The notes: a model not told the origin generated them from the letters alone. Positions 11,297-21,768 are shown, counted from the stretch's first letter. The stretch is 41,181 nt of DNA from Podaxis mareebaensis (GCA_018524725.1 JAEUWP010000318.1:1-41181), one strand, 5' to 3'. Numbers and translations are program-made.

Positions 11297-11304
11297 TATT
11301 TAAG
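11297..11304 (-). promoter_or_regulatory. TATA-like box of the family A LTR
   Basis: Minus-strand CTTAAATA is conserved in all four LTR copies (second near 13830, third near 22708, fourth near 37647), within a well-kept block reading GCAGCTATTTAAGC on the plus strand. It lies downstream of the LTR reading frame, where U3 core promoter sequence would be expected. Position of transcription start not determined. Confidence 0.45.
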
Positions 11305-11393
11305 CTTTACTTCTAATGTCCTAAGAAGGTAACTATGACGAAGTAATGCTACGAGTCCGAGAGTCAATAGAAGCAAAGCTATGGAGTGGAGTG

Positions 11394-11446
11394 AGACAAG
11401 AATAGAAACTAAGACAAGAATAGAAACTAGATAAGAAAGGAAACTA
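11394..11446. repeat. 18-bp tandem repeat in the LTR
   Basis: AGACAAGAATAGAAACTA occurs twice in perfect tandem, followed by a diverged third unit. The repeat is present, more or less degenerate, in the other LTR copies. Confidence 0.75.
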
Positions 11447-11547
11447 ACTAGGTAAGGAAACTGTTCAGGATGGAGTTCAGGCAAGATACAGGAATACAAG
11501 GTGAAGCATCTGTAGCAAGATAGAAAGGGAACTATTTACGAGTTATA

Positions 11548-13738
11548 TTACAAGTCCATGTCTGGATGAAGTTGTCCACTGGAGTCGGAAGAGTAAGAGT
11601 CAGGAGACGAGGCAGAACTGGGAACAGTGAAGTTCCCAATGAGGGGCAAGTCAGAGGAATCTGACTCGTGTATGATAAGCATGCTGTGGTGAGGCAATGA
11701 TGATGACAATGATGATGAGGAAATGTCTGTGGTGACATAGGGAGGTGGATAGGGAGGGGGATCCTCAGCAGGTTCAGAGTCATCAATGCCGGGGACATGG
11801 GAGTCAATGCTGCGAAGTGGAGGGAGCTGCGATCTGCAGGGAGGGATAGCCGGAGGTTCGTCAGAGTTAGGGTCAAGATGATAGACTTCTACTTCTTGAA
11901 AGTAGAGTCCGTGAGTGACTTCATATTTGATAATATGAGGGACAACCTTGGGCAGATACATCATGTAGGGATGAAGGAATATGATCAGCTCTCCAGTGTA
12001 AGGGATCATCTTCCAACCGTGGGCCCAGGCGGAGTTGAAGTTATTGTGGATGGTTTGGACGTACAACCCATCAGGACTGAAGACATGAGTGAAGGGAGCA
12101 TTCTCCCAAGCAATGCGAAGTATTTCAGTCATCATTCAATTGGTTGAGTAGAATAGTGGTCCTGGCGTTAGCCAGTCTTGTGAGAATAGTGATGCATGGC
12201 CAGGGAGGTGATGGTTGGTGAAGGCTTCGTTGCGGTAGTGTATGGGGTCTTCATTTGGTATACCTGTATCTTGAGTGGTGTGGCGGGAGGCGTTGGGAAG
12301 TCCAAGCTTGTGGACTAAAGCGTTATAGATGTGATTGCAGTGGGGAGTACTAGGAGGGTCCATAACATTATCCCCTTCGTTATTAGTGAGTTCCATTTTG
12401 CTATTATCTGAGACTGGTGTCAGGTGGGGAGTAGGTGGTCTACGATCTTCCACTTCTGATGTCGGAGAAGGGAGATTTGTGATGTCTGTCAGCTGTATGG
12501 ATTGGTTCCCATGTCTGTCCCAATGGATGAGGGAGCGAATGTGTGTAGCAGCTCTGTCGAGTATCCCATGTCATTCTCTGATTGATGCAGGGGAGGCCAA
12601 AGGTATAGGAGTTGGGGTGTGTGGTCTGCCTGCTTCTGGTGCTGATAATGTTGTCAGTGAGGGTGGAGATGGCAGCATCAATGGATTGGTGCAGTTGCGC
12701 ACTTGACAGACTTGGGCTTCTGGCACGGTGGGGAAGGTAGGGGGTTCCATTATAGTCCCTAACTCGTAGAGATGATCTGGTGACGTTACTTCCTCTGTAT
12801 TGATCAGTACACAGATACCACTGGTGTTGATTGGCCCTTTGTGGAAAAGTGCATGAAGGGTGAAGTAGTGGAGGAGGTCAGGATGGGAGTGGGTGCTGAG
12901 GAGGAGTGATAGGTCAGCTAGAAGTGCAGCAGTTGCCCAGATTGGGAATGTCTGTCGGGGAGTCAGGACGTCATTGTATTCTTTGATGTGGAGCCACATA
13001 GTGGCTTGCATCAGTAGATCATGACAATAGAGCCTCAGTTTGTGATGGAAGGCTAACATCTTGATAAGATCTAATGCTTCCCTGAATTGAAGGCATGAGA
13101 TGTGGACTTGGAGTTGGGGGAGTCCAGGAATGTAGGGCACGAGTCTCATGTAAAGTTGTATCAGGTTGTGATTGTCGATCTGCTCATTGGGGAGGTCGGG
13201 ATAATGGAGGATTCGAAAGAGAGCTAGTTCAGCTAAGTGCATTGAGTTGTAAACTGACTTTATCAATGAGAAGTTTGGTGGTAGCACTTGAGCTCTCGAT
13301 GTCGCTACGTAGTTGAGGGGAGATGTTGTGGCCAATACAAGCAAGTCGGGCCGTCTCCATTGAGTTCGAAAGTCGAATGAGCATTCTAGCAGAATGCACG
13401 ATAGTAGTAATAGTTTCCCTGTAGACATTGCAGTTCTGAACCAGAAGTGGATTCCTTTGAAGAGTGGAGTCCTGGGTGATGGAGTTAACCCAGTCCAGAG
13501 ATTCTTGGAGTTGAACGAGTTCGGAGTCAAGGTCAGATACTTCACTAGGGAGGGAAGGTAGTTCGATCAGGGATCTGGCATTGATTGGCCAGATGAATTC
13601 TCAGGTTCCGATGCGGGTTGAGTAGGCTGGGAGCAGACGGAGTGGGTGTGAGATGAGGAAGGGCGCAGCATCCTGTGCAATCATGGTCGTTGTGATGTGT
13701 TGTATGGCGAGGTGTTCTGTGATGGCATTCAAGCGTTC
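11548..13738 (-). pseudogene. third ORF of element A, copy from the truncated unit
   Basis: This second copy of the 3' ORF lacks its first 45 or so codons because of the junction near 13738. It reads in frame ...MIAQDAAPFLISHPL (no extra C here, unlike the other copy), through LDWVNSITQDSTLQRNP and KLLIDKVSLQLNALS. It then needs a +1 shift at 13229-13237 to continue as HLAELALFRILHYPDLP, and proceeds to the LTR-encoded end LHPDMDL. Stops at 12568 (RE-stop-H) and 12130 are TGA where other copies are open or plausibly had CGA. It shows which frame was ancestral in the N-terminal part. Confidence 0.75.
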
Positions 13739-13741
13739 TAC
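13735..13741. other. deletion/recombination junction between third ORF and LTR sequence
   Basis: Left of the junction the sequence matches third-ORF DNA at about 16280 (GGCATTCAAGC). Right of it the sequence matches LTR DNA at about 22616 (TACTACCACACTGATC). The two parents share only a few bases (CGTT) at the crossover, which fits microhomology-mediated deletion or template switching. Confidence 0.8.
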
Positions 13742-14914
13742 TACCACACTGATCATGAACTAACGTCAATCAGAAGTTAAAGGTGAACAATAACTTGAGA
13801 TTTGAGAATATAGGAAGCTTGCGCTTCCAGTACATGGGTGGCTATTTAAGCTTTACTTCTAATGTCCTAAGAAGGTAACTATGATGAAGTAATGCTACGA
13901 GTCTGAGAGTCAAATAGAAGCAAGGCTATGGAGCGGAGTGGGACAAGAATAGAAACTAGGACAGGAATGGAGACTAGACAAGAAAGGAAACTAACTAAGT
14001 AAGGGAAGTGTTCAAGACGGAGTTCAGGCAAGATACAGGAATACAAGGTGAAGTGTCTGTAGCGAGATAGAAAGGAAACTATTTACTAGTTATATTACAA
14101 GTCCATGTCTGGGTGAAGCTGTCCATTGGAGTCGGAGGAGTAAGAACTGGGAGATGAGGTGGAACTGGGAACGGTGAAGTTCCCAATGAAGGGTGAGTCA
14201 GAGGAATCTGACTCGTGGATGATAAGCATGCTGCAGTGAGGTGATGACGATGATGATGATGATGAGGAAATGTCTGCAGTGACGTAGGGAGGTGGATAGG
14301 GAGGAGGATCCTCAGTGGGTTCTGAGTCATCAATACCTGGAATGTTGGAGTTGATGCTGTGAAGCAGAGGGAGCTGCAATCTGTGGGGAGGGATGGCTGG
14401 AGGTTCGTCGGAGTTAGGGTTGAGACGATAGACTTCTACTTCTCGAAAGTAGAGTCCGCAAGTGACTTCGTATTTGATAATATGAGGGACAACCTCTGGC
14501 GGATACATCATATATGGATGAAGGAATACGATCAGCTCTCCAGCATAGGGGATCATCTTCCAACCATGTGCCCAGGCGGAGTTGAAGTTATTGTGGATGG
14601 TTTGGACATACAACCCATCGGGATCGAAGATGTGAGTGAAGGGAGCATTCTCCCAGGCGATGCGAAGTATTTTGGTCATCATATGGTCAGTCGAGTAGAA
14701 CAGTGGGCCAGGCATTGGCCAGTCTTGTGAGAATAAGGATGCATGACCAGGGAGGCAATGATTAGCGAAGGCTTCATTGCGATAGTGGACGGGGTCTTCA
14801 TCTGGCATACAGGTATCCTGAGTGGTGTGGTGGGAGGCGTTTGGAAGTCCAAGCTCATGGACTAGAGCGTTGTAGATGCAGTTGCAGCGTGGTGTACTAG
14901 AAGGGTTCATAACA
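13738..14914 (-). repeat. family A LTR, copy 2 (lacks about 180 bp)
   Basis: Matches LTR copy 1 from TACTACCACACTG to the ...GTTCATAACA end. The missing part corresponds to 11005 to about 11184 of copy 1, the downstream (U5) end in element orientation. It carries an uninterrupted 816-nt LTR frame (14910-14095). Confidence 0.9.
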
Positions 14915-16427
14915 TTATCCCCTTTGTTATTAGCGAGTTCCATCTCACTATTATTTGAGACTGGTGTTGGGTGGGGAGTAGGTGGTCTACGATCTTCCGC
15001 TTCTGATGTTGGAGAAGGGAGATTCATGATGTCCGTCAGCTGTATGGATTGGTTCCTGTGTCTGTCCCAATGGACAAGGGAGCAAATGTGCATGGCAGCT
15101 CTGTCGAGTATCCTGTGTCGTTCTCTGATTGATGCAGGGGAGGCCGAAGGTATAGGAGTTGGGGTGCATGGTCTGCCTGCTTCTGGTGCTGATGATGTTG
15201 TCGGTGAGGGCAGAGATGGCGGCATCAATGGATTGGTGCAATTGCACACTTGATGGACTTGGGCTTCTGGCATGGCGGGGAAGGTAGTGGGTTCCATTAT
15301 AGTCCCTAGCTCATAGAGATGATCTGGTGATGTTACTTCCTCAGTATCGATCAGTACATGGATACTGCTGGTGTTGATTGGTCCTTTGTGGAAAAGTGTG
15401 TGAAGGGTGAAGTAGTGGAGGAGGTTGGGGTGGGAGTGGGTGCCGAGGAGGAGTGATAGGTCGGCTAGGAGTGCAGTGGTTGCCCAGATTGGGAATGTCT
15501 GTCAGGGAGTCAGGATGTCATTGTACTCTTTGATGTGGAGCCACATAGTGGCTTGCATCAGTAGATCATGACAGTAGAGCCTTGGTTCACGATGGAAGGC
15601 TAGCATCTTGATAAGATCTAATGCTTCCCTGAATTGAAGGCATGAGATGTGGACTTGGAGTTGGGGAAGTCCGGGAATGTAAGGCACGAGTCTCATGTAG
15701 AGTTGTATCAGGTTGTGATTGTCGATCTGTTTGTTGAGGAGGTTGGGATAATGGAGGATTCAAAAGAGAGCTAGTTCAGCTAAGTGCGTTGAGTTGTAAA
15801 CTGACTTTATCAATGAGAAGTTTGGTGGTAGCGCTTGAGCTCTCGATGTTGCTACATAGTTGAGGGGAGATGTTGTGGCCAATACAAGCAAGTTGGGCCG
15901 TCTCCATTGAGTTCAAAAGTCAAATGAGCATTCTAGCAGAATGCACGATAGTAGTAATAGTTTCCCTGTAGATGTTGCAGTTCTGAACCAGAAGTGGATT
16001 CCTTTGAAGAGTGGAGTCCTGGGTGATGGAGTTAACCCAGTCCAGAGATTCTTGGAGTTGAACGAGTTTGGAGTCAAGGTCAGATACTTCACTAGGGAGG
16101 GAAGGTAGTTCAATCAGGGATCCAGCGTTGATTGGCCAGATGAATTCTCGGGTTCCGATGTGGGTTGAGTAGGCTGGGAGCGGGTGGAGTGGGTGCGAGA
16201 TGAGGAAGGGGTGCAGCATCCTGCGCAATCATGGTCATTGTGATGTGTTGTATGGTGAGGTGTTCTGTGATGGCATTCAAGCATTCTTGGAAGGTGGTGG
16301 GTGGTTCTGTGAGGGATGGGATGCTGTTAGAATTATGGCCAGTGCTTGTAGTAGAGTTGGGAGGAATTGAAGAAGTTTGCTGGGCTTCAGTTTGAATGGT
16401 GGCTTGCTGGTTGTTGGTGGTTGACAT
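14095..16427 (-). CDS. third ORF of element A, overlapping PPT and LTR, function unknown
   Basis: ATG at 16427 (MSTTNNQQATIQTEAQQTSS) lies 9 nt after the tandem TGA-TAA stop of pol, in the same frame. The roughly 775-codon product has a Gln/Thr/Pro-rich start and a helical middle (LDWVNSITQDSTLQRNP; LIQLYMRLVPYIPGLPQLQV; HISCLQFREALDLIKML). The frame crosses the polypurine tract, which encodes NNKGDN, and enters the LTR with VMNPSSTP. The LTR part contains WENAPFTHIFDPDGLYV, AWAHGWKMIPYAGE, FLHPYMMYPPEVV, EDPPPYPPPYV, a poly-Ser run and the end LHPDMDL. This copy has one inserted C near 16215 and two internal TGAs, plus the +1 shift at 15776-15784 shared with the other copy. There is no signal peptide or clear membrane helix, so it does not look like an Env. 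No known domain recognised. Confidence 0.75.
14915..14931 (-). promoter_or_regulatory. polypurine tract of element A
   Basis: Minus-strand AATAACAAAGGGGATAA directly precedes the LTR end TGTTATGAACC. The same tract with CG in place of CA (AACGAAGGGG) precedes LTR copy 1 at 12368-12384. It is embedded in the coding frame of the third ORF. Confidence 0.8.
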
Positions 16428-16439
16428 CTCCAGTAGTTA

Positions 16440-19400
16440 TCAAAGCTTGTTCTTCCTTTTATAAGCATTAAGGATTTGCTGTGCATTGGAGAATGCAGAC
16501 TGCAGTTCCCATGTATTTTCAGAGTGTGGATAGCCAGTCCACTTGACTAGGAATTCGAGGTGGTTGCACAGTTTTCAATGATTTAGGATGGCTTCTACTT
16601 CATAATGTTCTTCGTCATTGTGCAGTTCTGGTGTGGGTCATGGGTAGTGTTTGCCATATAGGTTATTCTCAGTTACTGGAGTCAGTAAGGTGGCATGGAA
16701 CACGGGGTGAATTCTCCATGTTTTGGGTAACTTTAGTTCAAAGTTGACTGCAGATATCTTCTTGACGATTTCGAATGGTCCTTCGTGTTTTGGAGTGAGT
16801 TTTCTTGATTTGACTTGCAATGGAAGATTGCGAGTGTCTAACCATACTAGGTCTCCTGTGGAGTAGGTGGGGAGTCAATAGTTGGCTGTGCATCTTGCCA
16901 TGATTTGACAGGCATGGTTATGGGCTTGAATAGCATGGTGGCGGGCTTCCATTAATTGATCCATGCAGTTTTCTGCTGATGGATTGTTTGTTGGTTCCAT
17001 TTCTGTTGGGAACACTTTTGGGGTGTAGCCATAAAGTAATTGGAATGGAGTTTCAGAGTGTCCAGCATGGGGACAGTTGTTGTGGCAGAATTCATAGATT
17101 GGAAGGTACTTGCTCCATTCATTCAGGTCGCTTGAAGTGGCAATGGTGAGGTAGGTTTCGATTTCTTGGTTGAAGCATTCGGTGGATCCATCGGTTTGCG
17201 GATGGTAAGCTGTAGAGTAGGTGGGCTTGATGTCGAGGAGTTTGTACAGTTCTCGCATTGCTTTGGATGTGAATTGGGGGTCTTGATCTGAGATGACCTT
17301 ATCGGGAAGGCCATATTGCAAAAATAGATGGTTGACCAAAATAGAAGCAATGACTTGGCTGTCGGTGGTCTTCATAGTAGGGGCTAAAATTATCCCCTTC
17401 ATTAGGCCATGGTCCACTATGGCCAAAATAGAATCATATTCGTGGGATGGTGGTAGATCTGTAATAAGATCCATAGAGATTTGTGAAAAGGGTCATGTTG
17501 ATTGAGATGCTGGGATCAGTTGATAGGGTGGCTTGTCTGGTTGTCTAATGATCTTGTGCTGTTGGCAGGTTGGGCAGCCTTTAACGTATTCAGTGACATA
17601 GTCTTTCATGGCTGGCCAGTAAACGTATTCAGCGAGTTTGCATAGTGTTTTGGCTACTCCAGGGTGTCCTGCAGTCTGATGATTGTGTACTTGTTGGAGT
17701 AATCTGCGGCACAGTGATGGTTCATTAGGAATCAGGATTCAATTCCCATGTGTAGGTAACTCTTGATCCAGTGTGTCATCATCATTGGGGTCTATCATTT
17801 CTTGGTGCTTCTTGATGACTCGTTTATCATCTTCTGTAATGATGGCAATCATTGATTGATCAAATACAGTAATGTCTTGGTTTTCTGGTTCTTGGGGTGC
17901 GTAGTTGGGTCGTCTTGATAGTGCATCTGCTGGTCCATTCTTTCGACTAGGGATATGTTTGATCTTGAGATTTGGTTGAAATCATTGCATAAATTGTACC
18001 CAGTGAACTTGTCACTTGTTGAGGGTTTGGGGTTCCTTGTTACATGATAGGTTTTCATGGTCACTCCAGATGATGATTTCATGGGGTGATCCTTTGAGGT
18101 AGTGGCACCATGTGCGCAGTGTGATAATAATAGCTAACCATTCGAGTTCTGAGCAATGGTAGTTGCATTCTGTTGGAGTAAAGGCTTTGGAATGGAAGGC
18201 TATTGGGCGACGAATGCCATTTTTGTCTTTTTGGTAGAGTACAGCTCCTGCTGCATATTGCAATGCATCAGTTTCAATTTCAAAGGGTTTTGATGGATCA
18301 GGTGCGATAAGAATAGGTCGGTCTTCGAATTTCCTTTTGAGTTTGTCAAAGGCTTGTTGATGCTCGGGTTTCCATTCAAACTTGACATTCTTGGACATTA
18401 AGGCATTAAGAGGTGCTGCATGTTTGGAGTAATTTCAGATAAATTGTCAGTAGAAGTTGCAGAATCCAATGAATTTTCAGACATCTCGAGTTGTCCTCGG
18501 TGTAGGCCAATTCTTGATTCCTTTGAGTTTGGTGGTGTCCATTTCAATTGAGGTGGGAGTGACTACTGCTCCTAGGTATTCGATGCATTGCTTTTCAAAT
18601 TTGCACTTCTCAGGTTTGAGGTATAGGTCGTGTTTGCATAGAATGTTGAGTACTTCTCAAGTGATTTGTCATAGTTCTTCTCGGGTTTTGGCATGAATGA
18701 GAATGTTGTCCATGTAGATGAGTACTTGTCCTCTTCAAATAAGGTGAGCGAAGATATGATCCATCATAGATTGAAATGTTGCAGGGCTGTTGCACATTCC
18801 AAAGAACATGACTGTCAGTTCAAATAAACCTCTTGGGGTTTTGAAGGCTCCTTTCCACTGGTCACCTTCATGGATGCAGATGTTGTTATATCCAGCTTGG
18901 ACGTCGAACTTTGTAAACCATTTTGATCCTTTGAGTTTATTGAGTAGTGATGATATGAGTGGTATTGGGTACGTGTTCTTGATTGTATGCATATTGAGGT
19001 ATCAATAGTCTTGGCATGGTCGTAGTTTGCCATCTTTCTTTCCTACAAAGAAGAAAGGTGATGCCATAGGTGATTCGGAAGGATGAATATATCCTTTAGT
19101 GAGATTTTCGTCAATGAACTTGTCGAGTTCTTGCATTTCGATAGGCGATAGTCAGTAAGGTTTGAATGATTTGGGTTCGAATCAATCCTTGAGTTCGATT
19201 TTGTGATCCCAAGGTCTGCTTGGTGGAAATCGTGATGCTTTCTTCTTGGAAAATATGTCGAGGTAATCATGAAATTCCTTTGGAACGACTTTTTGTGGGT
19301 CAGATTCTTTCTTCAGATCTCCATACTGTTGCGCAATGGTTTGCGAAGCATTGGCTTTGAAGTTAATTTCGAGGAACGATTCGGGTTCCAAGGTGATGTG

Positions 19401-19964
19401 GTTGAGTTCATCAATTTCGTCTTCCATGGTATGAAGGAGTTCTTGATAAATGCATCCTGGGTCATCATTTCTCCAGGTGAGGGTTTGGTTTCTCCAGTCG
19501 ATGTCAGGATTGTGTTCCATGAGCCATGGGGCTCCAAGAATGATCTTGGGTTTGCCGAGTTTCATAACTCATGTCATAACAGGTGTGATCTGGTTATCAA
19601 TCTCAATATTAAGTATACATTCTTCTGTAGTTGTTCCGGCTTTGTTAATTGATCCGTTGGCATTACGAACTTCAATTGGTTTCAGTAAGGGGCATGTTTT
19701 GAGGTTCCATTGACTAATAAGACTGTCATCGATAAAGTTTCCTCCTGCTCCTGAGTTTAGCAGGGTAAGTGTGTTGATTGGTTGTCATTGGTTGAGATGT
19801 ATTCACACTGGAAGATATAGGATCTTGTTATGTTGCTGGGCAGTTACTTGGTTAATAGCTTGAATCGGTTTTTGATAGGTAGGTGGGTTTCTCGGTCTGG
19901 GGTATCCATTGAATGAATATTTGGAATCGCTGCTCGCGATTTGCGAGTTATCAGAACTAGACAT
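16440..19964 (-). pseudogene. element A pol: protease, RT, RNase H, integrase, chromodomain
   Basis: Domains in order on the minus strand. Protease: LLNSGAGGNFIDD near 19750 (catalytic D is N) and ILGAPWLMEHNPDIDW near 19520. [34 protein letters not shown] near 19040, and the catalytic box YMDN near 18705 instead of YMDD. RNase H: IETDALQYAAGAVLYQKD near 18260 and SDHENLSC. Integrase: CPTCQQHK near 17560, then catalytic D in MDLITDLP, D in ISDQDPQFTS and E in TECFNQEIETYL. GPY-like module: GPFEIVKKISAVNFELKLP near 16760. Chromodomain: LEFLVKWTGYPHSENTWEL near 16540. About nineteen in-frame stops are all TGA, many at conserved Arg positions such as DY-R-YLN. The product would copy and integrate the element, with the chromodomain steering it to heterochromatin. 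It cannot be functional as it stands. Confidence 0.95.
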
Positions 19965-21445
19965 GATGCTGGCTAGTCCCTTCTGGTAAAATCCTTTCCT
20001 TTCCCTTTTGAGTCTTCTTCATCACTTGACTCTTCTTCGATGTTGTTGAGTCTGGATCGTCTATGTTTTCAGAATCGTCTTCCATGTTGGTTTCGGGAAT
20101 AGGAGGCTCGATTCTTTGACTTCTGCTTGTTGAGCAGGCATGATCGTGCATAGTGCTTGCCAGTTTTGCAGATGAAGCATAATCCTTTGCTTCTGAGTTC
20201 ACAGAGTTCTTGGGGTAGGAGATTGTTGAGTTCCGATTTGACATGTGCTTCGATGATTTGATTAACTTGTTCACTTGTGTAGTAGTCGTCGTCGGATGAT
20301 ATTTCTGAAGAGTCTTCGTCTGATGACTGTTCAGATTCGCTATCTGTTCCGTCAATATTATTGAGCTTGTTCGTGAGGATGTTGTCAATGTCCATGGGAC
20401 CATATCCTGGGGGGTTACGAGTTGTTTGAGATGGTGTATACACTCGGAAGTTGTAGCTTTTGCTTGAAATACGAGATTTCGAATGCTTCTTGTGATGGGA
20501 GTTTGAGTAGTGTCGGTACAAATTTCTCAGGCAATCAGTAAACGATTGAAAGTGTGCCAGTCCTCCTGTGCAGCGGGCTGCTGTGTAGACAGCTTCAGGG
20601 TTGTTTTCTGCTGGGCTTTGGTTAATGACGCCTTTGCAGTAATACGGGTCCAGTCCTTTAAGGAATAGTGTGACTTTGGTCTCATTATGAGAGATGCCTG
20701 CTGAGGTGCATAGGCTCTTGAACTGGTTGATATATTCTTCAATTGGTCTGCCATTCTGTTTGAGGTGTGTGAGGCAGTCGATGCTGACAACAGTGGTAGA
20801 GGCTTGTTTAAATGAGTTGTCCAACTCAGTGAAGAACTGTGATAAGGTTTGCATCATATTGAAGGTGTTTCTGGTGGTATGGGAGGTGACATAGGCTTCC
20901 TTCCATGTTGTGGCCGGTCCTTGCATGTTGAGGAGGGTGAACATGATCTTAGCAGAGTTGGAGGAGAGATTGGTCGGTTGGCATGCATAGTAAATTTGTA
21001 AGTCTCTCTTCCATCGTGGGTAGTCAGAGGGGTCTCCATAGAAAGGCTCAGGCTTCTTGACCTTTGGGTCTCGGGTGTTTGACATGGTGGAATGTACTGA
21101 CTGAGGTGATTGGGCTCTGGAGGGTGTATCGGGATATGGGGTAGTCGGATTGTATGGGTCTGGTCTGTGTGTGTTGATGAGGTTATTGAGGATGTCTTCT
21201 CATTCGGTAGGTGAGGTAGTTCTGATGTATAACTGTTGCTCTGGTGTGAATGAGTCATACCAGGCTTGTTGTGCTGATGTGAGGATGAGCGGGTGGAGTG
21301 TTGGTTCTTCAGGTGATTCTCCTGGGGATTCAGACTGTTGGTTACTTCCTGAGTGGTATGAGTGTTCTGACTTGGTGTCGATGTGCTTGGGATCTCCTCT
21401 GTGTTGAAGGAGGGGGTTTGGCTGGGTAGATTGTTCTGGTGTCAT
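19957..21445 (-). pseudogene. element A gag with one CCHC knuckle
   Basis: ATG at 21445 (MTPEQSTQPNP), a TGA at about 21200 (TE-stop-ED), then a long capsid frame with KKPEPFYGDPSDYPRWKRD, NMQGPATTWKEAYV and RPIEEYINQFKSLC. Next come an acidic Ser-rich linker (SESEQSSDEDSSEISSDDD), a zinc knuckle CFICKTGKHYARSC near 20165 and a basic end. It binds and packages the element RNA. The frame ends at a TGA near 20070, after which an acidic Lys-rich tail is readable in the same frame. Pol follows in another frame, so a frameshift or similar device presumably joined them. Confidence 0.85.
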
Positions 21446-21768
21446 AGCTGCTTGGCTAATTTGCTCAGAGCACTCTCCAAGAGAAGCTTGTCTGATAAGT
21501 CCTGCTGTGGCACTGGTTGAGGGTTTGATGGGGGGAGGAGTGTTGTGAAAGGATTCGGTGCATTGGATGGGCAGGGGTGGTGAATACGGGGTTTGCTCCG
21601 GTGAGCGGGTACGAAGCCAAAGTGAGGGATCTGAGGGTGGGGTCGGTTGGTGTTGTTGAGGTTGTTTGGATTTTCTAGATCATGAGGAGGAAGATTGGTC
21701 GGGATCGGGCTCAGTCTGAGCTCGTTGCTTTCCTTTTCCTGAGAACAGGGTGGCATTGAAGAATCCAT
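21442..21768 (-). CDS. short leader ORF overlapping gag start by ATGA
   Basis: MDSSMPPCSQEKESNELRLS, Pro/Asn-rich, then an amphipathic helix-like end LSDKLLLESALSKLAKQL. Its TGA overlaps the ATG of the downstream gag frame (ATGA at 21442-21445). It may be the true N-terminus of Gag displaced by a frameshift, or a separate small protein with coupled reinitiation. No domain recognised. Confidence 0.4.
   Translation of the reverse strand: MDSSMPPCSQEKESNELRLSPIPTNLPPHDLENPNNLNNTNRPHPQIPHFGFVPAHRSKPRIHHPCPSNAPNPFTTLLPPSNPQPVPQQDLSDKLLLESALSKLAKQL

Larger units (their letters stand above)
11005..12367 (-). repeat. family A LTR, copy 1 (complete, 1363 bp)
   Basis: Bounded by TGTTAGG at the left and ...GTCCATAACA at the right on the plus strand. 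The boundary is confirmed by three facts: the right end adjoins a polypurine tract; the homologous solo LTR ends at the same base and is flanked by a perfect duplication; and the array duplication starts at the left end. In element orientation, roughly the first 820 bp are the end of the third ORF. The remaining 540 bp hold a TATA-like box and a short tandem repeat. Confidence 0.9.

Noticed and set aside
11296..11499. Hydrophobic minus-strand frame in the LTR (and at 22708-22911), resembling a small membrane protein
   Set aside because: It has no ATG at its start (TTG), arises from the 18-bp tandem repeat, and is broken by stops or frameshifts in the solo LTR and LTR copy 2, so it is not conserved as protein.
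12335..12706. Plus-strand open frames opposite the third ORF (also 14876-15253, 13095-13316, 11797-12147)
   Set aside because: They are antisense shadows of the third ORF, with no conservation signature of their own.
13545..13769. Open minus-strand frame at 13545-13769, and the long frame start at 13545 (MKYLTLTPN...), as separate genes
   Set aside because: Both are alternative frames over the N-terminal part of the third ORF. The frame continuous with the ATG in the other copy (LDWVNSITQDSTLQRNP) is the more protein-like one.
14240..14270. GAT/ATC microsatellite-like run as an independent repeat
   Set aside because: It encodes the poly-Ser stretch of the third ORF and is present in all copies with in-frame length differences.
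14095..16427. Interpreting the third ORF as a retroviral-type envelope
   Set aside because: No signal peptide, furin site or transmembrane anchor is visible; hydrophobic runs are short. Position alone is not enough.
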